A DNA stretch of 20,487 nucleotides. It comes from an uncultured Clostridia bacterium (GTDB lineage Bacteria > Bacillota > Clostridia > Monoglobales > Monoglobaceae). Location: assembly GCA_910580105.1 (NCBI GenBank), contig CAJTWN010000021.1, positions 1-20,487 of the forward strand, given 5' to 3'. Numbering within the stretch: position 1 is the first letter of the stretch; every line of letters starts with the position of its first letter. A program made the translations under genes and the position numbers. Shown here one piece after another: positions 10,001 to 16,216 of this stretch. The notes beneath the pieces are model-generated. The model saw only the letters and a program-made list of their open reading frames with translations. It did not search any database and was not told the DNA's origin.

Positions 10001-12986
10001 TATTTATGGCAATTTGCTGACGCAGACCAACGGGGAGGGTCATACCACAACGTTCTCCTATAATGTTGTCAACAATGTGATAGCCAAGATTGATCATAAT
10101 GGTGTTGGAGATCCGACAAAGACGGAAAGCTATAAATATGACGAGCGGGGAAATATGATAGAAAAGACGGATCGCAATGGAAATACACTGACCTATGTGT
10201 ATGATGTTCATAATCGTTTGCGTGAGACAAAACAAGGGGAAACCATATTGATCGGGCAGACTTATGATGCCAACGGAAACAAACTGACCATGCAGGATGA
10301 AAGCGGAACCACCACCCGAACCTATGACAGTTTGAACCGCGTGGTAACAAAGGACGTCCCCGGCATGGGCACATCAACTTTCCAATATGATATAACAAAT
10401 GGTATTGGTGCCGGACAGATAGCGGAAAAGGCAGTTGACCCCAAAGGAAACACAACGGTTAAAATATATGACAAAAACAACCGGCTTTACGGCGTCAAAG
10501 ATGCAGAACAGGCAACTCCGGCCACCTATGAATACTATGCCAACGGCGCTCAGAAAAAAATTACCAATCCGGACGGCTCCAGCGCCAACTTTGTTTATCA
10601 TGCCAACGGCACCCTGGCAGAACTGACCAATAAGGATGCGGCAAATTCCATAATCGACCGCTATACCTACCTCTATGACGCGGCCAAGAACCAGATTGCC
10701 AAAACCGAAACTGTCAATGGTGTGGAAAAAGGCACCACAAATTATACGTATGACAGCCTCAATCGTATAAAAACAGTGCAAGAACCTTCCGGAAAATTGA
10801 CAGAATATACTTATGACAAAGCTGGAAACCGGACGGCTGAACAGATAACGGAAAATGGTTTGCTTTCCTTTACAAGTTATCAGTATAATGCACAGGAGCG
10901 GCTGATAAATACAGTGCAGACCACCGCTGATACCACAAAGACGATAAAGTACTTGTATGACAATAACGGAAATGTGTTGGGAAAGGCAACAGAAATTGAA
11001 AAGCAGGCCACCGTGGATCCGGAAGAAGAAAATCTGGCCATTGCGGGCAGCAATGTGGAAGAGGAATACGGGGCAATCTATGAATATAACGTATTGAATC
11101 AGCTCGTTAAAGCCTACCAGGGAAACAAGGTGATTTCCAACGTATACAACGGCGAAGGATACCGGGTATCCAAGACGGTAAATGGAAAGACTTGCAATTA
11201 TCTGTATGAATATGATAAAATAGTATTAGAAACAGATGGAGCCGGCAGCCAGACAGCGAGAAATGTCTATGGGACAAGCCTGATCAGCCGTGCGGCAGGC
11301 GGAGATAAGTTTACTTATCACTTTAACGGACACGGTGATGTGACCTCTTTAACAAATGGAAATGGCACGGTTGCGGCAAGCTATGATTATGATCCCTTTG
11401 GGAAACAAATCGGCGTACAAAACGATTCTGACGAAGCGGCGGTCAATAACCCATTCCGCTATGCCGGCTATGAGATGGACGACGAGACGGAACTATATTA
11501 CCTTAAGTCCAGATTCTATGATGCAGAGACGGCGCGCTTTATGCAGGAAGATACTTACCGCGGCGACCCGAAAGATCCCCTCAGTCTGAATTTGTATACA
11601 TATGTATCCAACAATCCCATGACCTATATCGATTGGTTTGGTTTTTATGGGGTAAGCGAATACGATCCGAACAATCCATATATCCTGATCTATACTTCCG
11701 ACAAACCGGAGCGATATAATGATGCGGAAAATGATTATATCACCGGCTGTCAGTATTCGGCGGCGGACATCGCCGAACTTCTGAAACTGACCGGAGGGAA
11801 TGTAAATATTGTCCTTTCCGTTCGGGACCTGGATTATGATATGGATAAGGGAGACGCCGCGAGCCAGGCAGCGAATATTGATCCTAAACTGGTAGCAGAC
11901 TATAATCAAATCATAAGTATGTTTGTAGAAGCCGCAGGAGAGACGGGTGTCATTCCCCAGTTCTTTTTGGGAAGTCCGCATCTTGATACAATACCTGGAA
12001 GTACAAACGAGTTATATACGGATATAATCAATAAATATGGAGACACAGTGAAAAAACTCCTGAATGATATTTCCTATGGGGGAGACACCAGTATGGTGGC
12101 GGGCATTTATTTTGGAAAAGAAGATCCCGTGCCGCTGCGGAATGATGTGGGAAATGGAACCGGAGACTTTGCATATTACCTGTTCGAAAAGGTATCGCGT
12201 ACAACCCACAGCATGGGAAAATCGCTGCTTTGGATCCCATACTTCACCAACGACACGGAATTCAGTAATGTGGCCTATATCAGCAATTATGGCTATTATA
12301 CCGATGAAACTGGGAATAGGCGAAGTTATATTGACGTTCTGCTGCTGCAGCCGGGATACTTTTATTCGGAAATCGGCGCCTATCAGGATGAGGCCTACTT
12401 TGATAAAAAGATGCAGGATATTTTCTACAGCGTACTCTATCAGCGTGGAATTGTGAACGGCCAGGAAGTCCGCGGTGAAACACCGGATGACTTCATCAGC
12501 ACCACAAGGATCGGCGTGCAGATTGAATATGATATGGGCTTGATTACGGGAAGGTTAAATAAAGATGGAGATGTAACAAGACATCAAAGTTCACTGCAGA
12601 AACGGCTGCGTTTTGCCGAGTATATCAACCGGTATTATCCCTTGGTGACTGGCGCAGTCGACGGAAACAAAAAGCCCTTCGGCCTGCACATCGGCGGCCC
12701 GAATGAAGCCGACTTCAGCAATCCATACGGGCCGAACAGAAGGGTTCATGGTACAAATCATCCTGCGTACTATACGTCAATCGACAAAGCTGCGGATTAT
12801 GATAGAATTATAGATCCAGAGATAATAAAAGAATCAGGGAATGGCGTAAGATATAATGAATTTTATGGAGCGCCGGCCTATTCAGGAAATTTAATCATGG
12901 ATATAATGAAGGGCTGGCTGTATGACGATTGGGGGTATAATGCGGCAGGTGAAAGCCCGTTGCTGGACTTCCTGAATGGACGGTGA
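4071..12986 (+). CDS. Giant S8 subtilase - YD-repeat - Rhs core protein with DUF4855-like C-terminus
   Basis: A 2,971-residue protein. AAGGGGAG at 4054-4061 lies 9 nt before the ATG. Domains in order: hydrophobic signal or anchor segment (residues ~10-29) without an obvious cleavage site; I9-like propeptide (~45-110); subtilase domain with Asp153 (VLDTAID), His189 (KHGTAIAG), oxyanion Asn276 (SAGND) and Ser343 (GGTSMSAA), so the triad is intact; acidic linker (~415-455); DUF6531-like segment (NPASGNF, KRYYNSL, GRGWS, ~455-570); YD repeats (~590-2415); Rhs-associated core (~2415-2525); and a 446-residue C-terminal domain resembling DUF4855. YD repeats of this kind build a closed beta-barrel cocoon around a C-terminal tip in other Rhs proteins. 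The protease may free or shape the protein outside the cell; this is inferred. The core ends in DWFG where DPxG is expected. Base composition rises from about mid-30s % GC early in the gene to well above 45% near the end. Confidence 0.93.
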   Translation: MNKKKIYKRFIGIAIVMLLSVLFIHVFGLNDNENQITIIEDKAACIIVKYVTSDSEKLVFEGIKARKMLTENMELIELQTPAAMEKYILDIENLSTIEFAQPNYVLKADTIDDESYYQQWGLKNNTKNMIDINAEAAWEIKKGTDAVTIGVLDTAIDTEHYDLDGVIKGNGYNFITNNNETTKEILDKHGTAIAGIIAAKSDKNGIRGVASGVKITPLQFMQNYSGYTSDAIRAIKYAEEKNIDIINCSFGCNEFNPALKTIMESSNILFVCSAGNDGCNIDQTPYYPACFELPNILSVGSINKEGQISAFSNFGQNVDILAPGEDIYSLMPENGYYSYGGTSMSAAYVTGVAALLKSQENDITPHEMVERIINTARKYPDYVEKTKSGGFVDAHAALVNESAPFSEMSLFYDADETEQLREELLEEDEITSLAAVNDISAVSTVGEIEPIVAQRVHYGESGVNPASGNFSFSVVDFDDPAPGGNFIFKRYYNSLDQADAKAFGRGWSSIFDAHVYKDQDITVTMPNGSSNVFKLENNKYTSITTRNILFEDGNQYTLKTPEQEEYTFVQSAAKAFFVLTQIKDKTGSTVVQIVYTDDSYSMVSHLLDSAGRRYTVEYGVALTIKSITDPYGRVVRYNCEQHQSKQYEINGETVTGDPLVLLRSWTDILGNTMMVSFIQKDQLFMIDTNYYPYTDTFVDSIFLKDASGKDTTVILINYNIKSYDPDYGKVMSYTDAYLETYTYDYNYMKTRIRRMNVSATTTQYYDSYMYLCKTDTEITNDIVQRKYYRPDGKNYGEVIQEIKQNDDRTTYIRDERTGNILQSINPDGSSKSFWYDEKNNKIGELDEENNCTLYVYDERNMLLKKANYLLKGFPEINKSQISQYIIQHADQFIIESYIYADGSKYSCPYKSLLEQMIDGEGNIVTFTYDQFGNLLTTSKGYQTVDDLLTDQYGYYINYLDLNNLSLGIQTEEYVAFVNGNKSNCYTVGMEKQTTSPMGVMTTNYIDNHGLTYKTVLQDGENQEITRTVYDTLGRKLKEISAAAYAKNGCNALESTVSHRVDSSGTYYTYYNINFASSSPCIYATEYTYYDKRGPGYSEPKMITYPMVDGTRDVHQYVYERKNVIKETTPDGQVFEYEYDELNRRTETKVVFMNNYDNCPFPETFEKVSRTLSADNEYLEKTIANPSIVNGNASSVSNYYNYGNQIRLKERRNKSALEASQENMYNKNGTISKTRNASGNIIYYTYDSLNRVTEEWEAIDAFEGTTFFRFTKKEYYKNGNVKTEYVCTEPVKIMMDGNEKVLPSSGEYPALIKKDGTTTSQLDYIVKNYTYYHNGKIKQTTQNNGAITEYAYDADGNLSMQVVNGSKTTYENTYFGKPVYKYDYVSPNNMQLSDSDQYTIIDGVVVLITEYRYEYGNLVEVIKPNGSSINYTYDEMGRKVSTSQNGDFVNHAGDTVHGIYKVTQKLDWKNNLKEQAAEEVINGETTLISKMVYHPKEDKSWSESNNNYYYLFSQKVDTIAYDPENGVANTSTSLYYTDVYDRIILSVTPENYLPDGVVSFQTLYQENFSEDPKEMNRTEFEYDSFGRLIREIERFRDPNENNAWKKIVRASYQYDENNNIIEKTDAMGNSTKYIYNLANKIYLEKDPVSQENKYAYSKKYNYDALGRTISEINGAKHETQYTYDDQCNTVMQTNSVTNPDGTEALVEQYSKFDTNNNLIESYLGDPSRTFTYVYNERNQLIESHTPYDETAPESNSTIMYDSMGNVCVKKMGTERLETFTYDMFGNNTSVTISKQDGTDAITTSKAYDSRGNVRFETDGNQNTVEHKYDALGREIETNAVHATHFTYDKNGNMTAQTDWRGNIQSFLYDPLNRLIQKKDADGTTVEKLYYNDNGTQIKSVDALGNETIFAYDKNNRLISSTDALEHTSGRTYNRAGLVESQYDGNGNTTSFDYDELGRLLNVKQDVEDEEQLTSFTYDIYGNLLTQTNGEGHTTTFSYNVVNNVIAKIDHNGVGDPTKTESYKYDERGNMIEKTDRNGNTLTYVYDVHNRLRETKQGETILIGQTYDANGNKLTMQDESGTTTRTYDSLNRVVTKDVPGMGTSTFQYDITNGIGAGQIAEKAVDPKGNTTVKIYDKNNRLYGVKDAEQATPATYEYYANGAQKKITNPDGSSANFVYHANGTLAELTNKDAANSIIDRYTYLYDAAKNQIAKTETVNGVEKGTTNYTYDSLNRIKTVQEPSGKLTEYTYDKAGNRTAEQITENGLLSFTSYQYNAQERLINTVQTTADTTKTIKYLYDNNGNVLGKATEIEKQATVDPEEENLAIAGSNVEEEYGAIYEYNVLNQLVKAYQGNKVISNVYNGEGYRVSKTVNGKTCNYLYEYDKIVLETDGAGSQTARNVYGTSLISRAAGGDKFTYHFNGHGDVTSLTNGNGTVAASYDYDPFGKQIGVQNDSDEAAVNNPFRYAGYEMDDETELYYLKSRFYDAETARFMQEDTYRGDPKDPLSLNLYTYVSNNPMTYIDWFGFYGVSEYDPNNPYILIYTSDKPERYNDAENDYITGCQYSAADIAELLKLTGGNVNIVLSVRDLDYDMDKGDAASQAANIDPKLVADYNQIISMFVEAAGETGVIPQFFLGSPHLDTIPGSTNELYTDIINKYGDTVKKLLNDISYGGDTSMVAGIYFGKEDPVPLRNDVGNGTGDFAYYLFEKVSRTTHSMGKSLLWIPYFTNDTEFSNVAYISNYGYYTDETGNRRSYIDVLLLQPGYFYSEIGAYQDEAYFDKKMQDIFYSVLYQRGIVNGQEVRGETPDDFISTTRIGVQIEYDMGLITGRLNKDGDVTRHQSSLQKRLRFAEYINRYYPLVTGAVDGNKKPFGLHIGGPNEADFSNPYGPNRRVHGTNHPAYYTSIDKAADYDRIIDPEIIKESGNGVRYNEFYGAPAYSGNLIMDIMKGWLYDDWGYNAAGESPLLDFLNGR
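4470..5270 (+). other. Peptidase S8 (subtilisin-like) domain within the giant protein
   Basis: All four catalytic landmarks are present in the canonical order Asp (4527-4529), His (4635-4637), oxyanion-hole Asn (4896-4898) and Ser (5097-5099), with standard flanking motifs. The preceding ~65 residues, ending in a FAQPNYVLKAD-type segment, are characteristic of the I9 propeptide that chaperones folding and is cut off on activation. The domain is therefore expected to be active after export. Confidence 0.92.
11326..11643 (+). other. Rhs repeat-associated core with altered terminal motif
   Basis: The encoded segment has the core signature: a GHGDV strand, YDYDPFG, PFRYAGYE, LYYLKSRFYD, ARFMQEDTYRGDP and NLYTYVSNNP. 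In clostridial relatives the core typically closes with D-P-S/T-G, part of the aspartyl autocleavage site known from Rhs and YD-cocoon proteins. Here it closes as YIDWFG, so the proline after Asp is replaced by tryptophan. Confidence 0.88.
11644..12983 (+). other. C-terminal tip domain resembling DUF4855 (glycosidase-like)
   Basis: The 446 residues after the Rhs core contain no YD repeats. Landmarks in order are VAGIYFGKED (Glu2684), SLLWIPYF (~2720), LLLQPGYFY (2757-2765) and GVQIEYD (Glu2819, Asp2821), followed by a basic helix, RLRFAEYINRYY. This order recalls the GFYW..E, kflWIPYY, LQPNYxF and GvEiEfD blocks of DUF4855, a family thought to adopt a TIM-barrel glycoside-hydrolase-like fold. 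If so, Glu2684 and the Glu2819/Asp2821 pair are candidate catalytic residues. The match is from memory of family motifs, not a profile search. An unrelated toxin tip remains possible. Confidence 0.5.
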
Positions 12987-13038
12987 GAAAAATAAGAATA
13001 ATTGGTTAAGTCAACGGATCAAGAAAGGAGAAAGGAAC

Positions 13039-14412
13039 ATGAAAAGAGTTATAATAACTGTACTTGCAGTGATGATGCTTTGCACGACTGGCCTATGTTA
13101 TGCAGAAGGCGGAGGAGAAGGCCCGTCATTTCAAAAGGGGGACTATATCCAGATGGGGACGTATAATGGCGCTCCCCTTCTGTGGCGGTATACGTCATTT
13201 GATATTTATAGGAGAAGTTACTATAAAACTTTAGCGGATAGAGATATGAAAAGCCGGTCACAGATAGAGGATATACTATACAGTGACCAGATACTGTGCT
13301 TCAAACCATATGATGTTCTCGACAAAGACGGTGCATTGTCCAATTCCTGGGACGAAGCAAGCCTGCGGGAATGGCTGAATTCCACGGCAGAAAGAGATGA
13401 ATCATATGACGAAAGAGGCTTTTTGGGGGAGGGGAACTTCACCAGGGATGAGCGGAATGCCATGAAAAAGACCGATGTTCCATTTTATTTGCCAAGATGG
13501 AAAATACCGGAAGATATGAAAAAGGATGCTTTTGAAAATATATATAGTTTTGCCCATTTCTATGGAAATGAATACCGAGATATGTATGGTGTTGCGGACT
13601 TTGAAAAAATGGATGTTGGAGTGTATGATGTAGTCAAGGACAAGATTTTTCTGATGGATGAACAACTGGTGTTTGACATTTTTGCCAACAACTACACGGC
13701 GGCAGCAAGTTTGGCGATGCCGCTCGCGGCCGAATATGCGCAGGAAGGTTATAACCATCCCTATTGGATCCGGTCTCCATATAATGGGGAATTGCGCGGA
13801 TTCAATAAAGATACCTTGCCAACTTCAGACGCTTGTGTAATCAGTGGTGAAGATGAAGAAAGGCCGTTTGCTCGTCAAATAAGTAACAGTTTAGTGAGCT
13901 TTATATCCGAAATATGTGGAGACAAGTATTCCCACAGACAGGTGGATGAAGCCAAAGGGGTGCGTCCTGCGTTCTATCTGGACCGTGAGAATGCCGTGGT
14001 GGTATCCGGAATGGGTACAAAAGAAGACCCATATATATTGACCGGCAAACCGGGAATTGTGGCGATGCTGAATGGAGTGGAGCAATCCTATGAACAGAAA
14101 CCCATCGAAAAAGATGGACAGATTCTCGTTCCGCTGCGCGCAGTGTTTGAATCGCTGGGCGCAGAAGTCGGCTGGGAAGAAGGTACACAGATGGTGACCG
14201 TGACAAAGGATAAAGAACAGGTAAAAATACAGGTAGGAAGGAAGGTGATGGAGAAGAACGGAGAAGAGATTGACTTTGGCTATCCAGCCGTATTGGAGGG
14301 CGGCCGGACCATGATTCCCCTCAGCGCAGTGTCAGAGAGCTTCTCCATCCCAGTGGACTGGAACAGAGATGAACAGCGGATAGATATTACAGCTGAGACA
14401 GAAACAGAATAA
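13039..14412 (+). CDS. Secreted DUF6273-like / copper-amine-oxidase-N-like protein, paralog 1
   Basis: A 457-residue protein starting at ATG 13039, with AGGAG at 13026-13030 and 8-nt spacing. An in-frame ATG at 12976 overlaps the Rhs stop but would add 21 hydrophilic residues in front of the signal peptide, and the paralog has a stop in that stretch, so it is rejected. The signal peptide MKRVIITVLAVMMLC ends at a CYA signal-peptidase-I-type site; there is no lipobox. Residues ~30-335 resemble DUF6273 (GDYIQMGTYNG, a SLREWLNS motif, FLGEGNFTRDERNAM, a GVRPAFYLD strand and a G-T-K-E-D-P-Y-I-L end). Residues ~339-452 match the copper-amine-oxidase N-terminal-like module (LVPLRAVFESLGAEVGW, TMIPLSAVSE), a domain usually linked to surface retention in Firmicutes rather than to amine oxidation. 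It follows the Rhs gene by 52 bp and is a candidate partner of the Rhs tip, possibly immunity or adaptor; this is inferred from position only. Confidence 0.85.
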   Translation: MKRVIITVLAVMMLCTTGLCYAEGGGEGPSFQKGDYIQMGTYNGAPLLWRYTSFDIYRRSYYKTLADRDMKSRSQIEDILYSDQILCFKPYDVLDKDGALSNSWDEASLREWLNSTAERDESYDERGFLGEGNFTRDERNAMKKTDVPFYLPRWKIPEDMKKDAFENIYSFAHFYGNEYRDMYGVADFEKMDVGVYDVVKDKIFLMDEQLVFDIFANNYTAAASLAMPLAAEYAQEGYNHPYWIRSPYNGELRGFNKDTLPTSDACVISGEDEERPFARQISNSLVSFISEICGDKYSHRQVDEAKGVRPAFYLDRENAVVVSGMGTKEDPYILTGKPGIVAMLNGVEQSYEQKPIEKDGQILVPLRAVFESLGAEVGWEEGTQMVTVTKDKEQVKIQVGRKVMEKNGEEIDFGYPAVLEGGRTMIPLSAVSESFSIPVDWNRDEQRIDITAETETE

Positions 14413-14419
14413 AATTTCT

Positions 14420-14455
14420 ACAACCCTGTTTTCGTACAAAACAGGGTTGTGTTTT
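14420..14455 (+). terminator. Intrinsic terminator after paralog 1
   Basis: A perfect 13-bp stem (14420-14432 pairing with 14438-14450) closes a 5-nt loop CGTAC and is followed by GTTTT. It sits 8 bp after the stop codon and is the first strong terminator downstream of gene 1, so it probably ends the whole upstream transcription unit. Confidence 0.9.
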
Positions 14456-14461
14456 CCTATA

Positions 14462-14664
14462 ACAAAGCTGCGGATTATAATAGAATTATAGATCCAGAGA
14501 TAATAAAAGAATCAGGGAATGGCGTAAGGTATAATGAATTTTATGGAGCGCCGGCTTATTCAGGGAATTTGATCATGGATATAATGAAGGGCTGGCTGTA
14601 TGACGATTGGGGGTATAATGCGGCAGGTGAAAGCCCGTTGCTGGACTTCCTGAATGGACGATGA
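14462..14664 (+). pseudogene. Orphan 3' fragment of the Rhs gene
   Basis: Its 67 codons match the last 67 codons of the giant Rhs protein (KAADYNRII ... PLLDFLNGR) with one residue changed (Asp to Asn). It has no ribosome site. The only in-frame start, a GTG at 14449, lies inside the right arm of the preceding terminator, so it is unlikely to be translated. Six bases differ from the intact gene, and five of these are synonymous third-position changes. That pattern suggests the fragment diverged while still part of a translated gene. Orphan Rhs tails next to partner genes are typical of Rhs loci that have exchanged C-terminal modules. Confidence 0.88.
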
Positions 14665-14716
14665 GAAGGATAAGAACAACTGATCAAATCAGCAAATAAA
14701 GAAAGGAGAAACGAAA

Positions 14717-16090
14717 ATGAAATTGAAAAGAATTTTAATGAGTGTACTTGCAGTGATGATGCTTTGCACGGCTGGCCTGTGTTATGCAGAAGGCGGAGGA
14801 GAAGGCCCGTCATTTCAAAAGGGCGATTATATTCAGATGGGGACGTATAATGGCGCTCCCCTTCTGTGGCGGTATACGTCATTTGATATTTGGGATGGTT
14901 ATTATAGAAACTTACAAAATGAATATAAAAGTCAATTAAAGATAGAAGATATCCTATATTGCGATCAGATACTATGCTTCAAACCATATGATATTGCCAA
15001 CGACGAGGAGGAATTGTCGAATTCATGGGATGATGCAAGCCTGCGGGAATGGCTGAATTCCACGGCAGAAAGAGATGAAGCATATGACGAAAGAGGCTTT
15101 TTGGGGGAGGGAAACTTCACCAGAGATGAGCGGAATGCCATGAAAAAGACCGATGTTCCCTTCTTTTTACCGAGATGGAAACTGCCGGAAGATATGAAAA
15201 GGTATGTTTTTGAAAATACATACGGGTGTGATCATTTTCATGGAGTTGACTTTTTGAATATGGACTGTGTTGCAACTTTTGATAAAATAAGTGTAGGCGT
15301 GTATACAGCCGTAAAGGACAAAGTATTTCTGATGGACGAAATCCTGACATTTGACATCTACGCCAACAACCATACGGCGGCGGCAGGACTGGCGATGCCG
15401 CTCGCGGCCGAATATGCGCAGGAAGGTTATAACCATCCCTATTGGATCCGGTCTCCATATAATGGGGAATTGCGCGGATTCAATAAAGATACCTTGCCAA
15501 CTTCAGACGCTTGTGTAATCAGTGGTGAAGATGAAGAAAGGCCGTTTGCTCGTCAAATAAGTAACAGTTTAGTGAGCTTTATATCCGAAATATGTGGAGA
15601 CAAGTATTCCCACAGACAGGTGGATGAAGCCAAAGGGGTGCGTCCTGCGTTCTATCTGGACCGTGAGAATGCCGTGGTGGTATCCGGAATGGGTACAAAA
15701 GAAGACCCATATATATTGACCGGCAAACCGGGAATTGTGGCGATGCTGAATGGAGTGGAGCAATCCTATGAACAGAAACCCATCGAAAAAGATGGACAGA
15801 TTCTCGTTCCGCTGCGCGCAGTGTTTGAATCGCTGGGCGCAGAAGTCGGCTGGGAAGAAGGTACACAGATGGTGACCGTGACAAAGGATAAAGAACAGGT
15901 AAAAATACAGGTAGGAAGGAAGGTGATGGAGAAGAACGGAGAAGAGATTGACTTTGGCTATCCAGCCGTATTGGAGGGCGGCCGGACCATGATTCCCCTC
16001 AGCGCAGTGTCAGAGAGCTTCTCCATCCCAGTGGACTGGAACAGAGATGAACAGCGGATAGATATTACAGCTGAGACAGAAACAGAATAA
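14717..16090 (+). CDS. Secreted DUF6273-like / copper-amine-oxidase-N-like protein, paralog 2
   Basis: A 457-residue paralog of the gene at 13039 with the same domain order and the same CYA signal-peptidase site. AGGAG at 14704-14708 lies 8 nt before the ATG. Differences from paralog 1 are clustered: the first nine residues of the signal peptide; a patch near residues 58-76 (WDGYYRNLQNEYKSQLK here, 17 residues against 19); a patch near residues 92-99 (IANDEEEL against VLDKDGAL); and a longer patch around residues 165-205. Between these patches the proteins are nearly identical, and from about residue 226 to the stop the DNA is identical. The gene is separated from paralog 1 by a terminator, and no clear promoter was found in the 300 bp between them, so expression may depend on read-through or an unseen promoter. 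The role is unknown; a variant binding partner or immunity-like protein is one possibility. Confidence 0.85.
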   Translation: MKLKRILMSVLAVMMLCTAGLCYAEGGGEGPSFQKGDYIQMGTYNGAPLLWRYTSFDIWDGYYRNLQNEYKSQLKIEDILYCDQILCFKPYDIANDEEELSNSWDDASLREWLNSTAERDEAYDERGFLGEGNFTRDERNAMKKTDVPFFLPRWKLPEDMKRYVFENTYGCDHFHGVDFLNMDCVATFDKISVGVYTAVKDKVFLMDEILTFDIYANNHTAAAGLAMPLAAEYAQEGYNHPYWIRSPYNGELRGFNKDTLPTSDACVISGEDEERPFARQISNSLVSFISEICGDKYSHRQVDEAKGVRPAFYLDRENAVVVSGMGTKEDPYILTGKPGIVAMLNGVEQSYEQKPIEKDGQILVPLRAVFESLGAEVGWEEGTQMVTVTKDKEQVKIQVGRKVMEKNGEEIDFGYPAVLEGGRTMIPLSAVSESFSIPVDWNRDEQRIDITAETETE

Positions 16091-16097
16091 AATTTCT

Positions 16098-16133
16098 ACA
16101 ACCCTGTTTTCATACAAAACAGGGTTGTGTTTT
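16098..16133 (+). terminator. Intrinsic terminator after paralog 2
   Basis: The same 13-bp perfect stem as in copy A (16098-16110 with 16116-16128), but with loop CATAC instead of CGTAC, then GTTTT. The single loop difference is the first mismatch after 722 identical bases. Confidence 0.9.
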
Positions 16134-16216
16134 CCTATAATGCTCTCGGTCAATACATTGTTTTAAATGTATGGGAAATGTGTCGAATTATAATTGATTT
16201 TGTTGGAGGAAAAATA

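Larger units (their letters stand above)
12784..14461 (+). repeat. Tandem repeat copy A (1,678 bp): Rhs 3' end, partner gene 1, terminator
   Basis: This segment is directly followed by a homologous copy at a constant offset of 1,678 bp. It spans the last 67 codons and stop of the giant Rhs gene, the intergenic ribosome site, the whole first DUF6273-like gene and its terminator. Identity to copy B is uneven: about 97% over the Rhs tail (six differences in 203 bp), patchy in the first half of the partner gene, and complete over 13712-14433 as read by eye. Confidence 0.93.
14462..16139 (+). repeat. Tandem repeat copy B (1,678 bp): orphan Rhs tail, partner gene 2, terminator
   Basis: This copy starts abruptly inside Rhs codons, immediately after the first terminator's T-run and the bases CCTATA, and ends at the same terminator-flanking bases before unique sequence resumes. 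The junction between copies is blunt to within one or two bases (a shared A), with no insertion-sequence ends or target-site repeats. Internal indels (two codons gained in the signal peptide, two lost near residue 60) cancel, so the overall length equals that of copy A. Confidence 0.93.

Noticed and set aside
11493..11981. Long antisense open frame (162 codons) inside the Rhs gene, and similar antisense frames throughout
   Set aside because: They lie opposite strongly coding YD-repeat or DUF6273 sequence, lack ribosome sites and recognisable domains, and arise from the codon bias of the sense strand.
12976..13038. ATG 12976, overlapping the Rhs stop, as start of paralog 1
   Set aside because: It would put 21 charged residues before the signal peptide, has no good ribosome site, and the equivalent stretch in copy B contains a stop.
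14449..14664. The 71-codon frame as a functional small protein
   Set aside because: Its GTG start lies in the terminator's right arm without a ribosome site; the content is just a copied Rhs tail.
12784..16139. Insertion sequence or integron-type element as the cause of the tandem repeat
   Set aside because: No transposase, integrase, terminal inverted repeats or target-site duplication is visible; the junction is a simple recombination joint.
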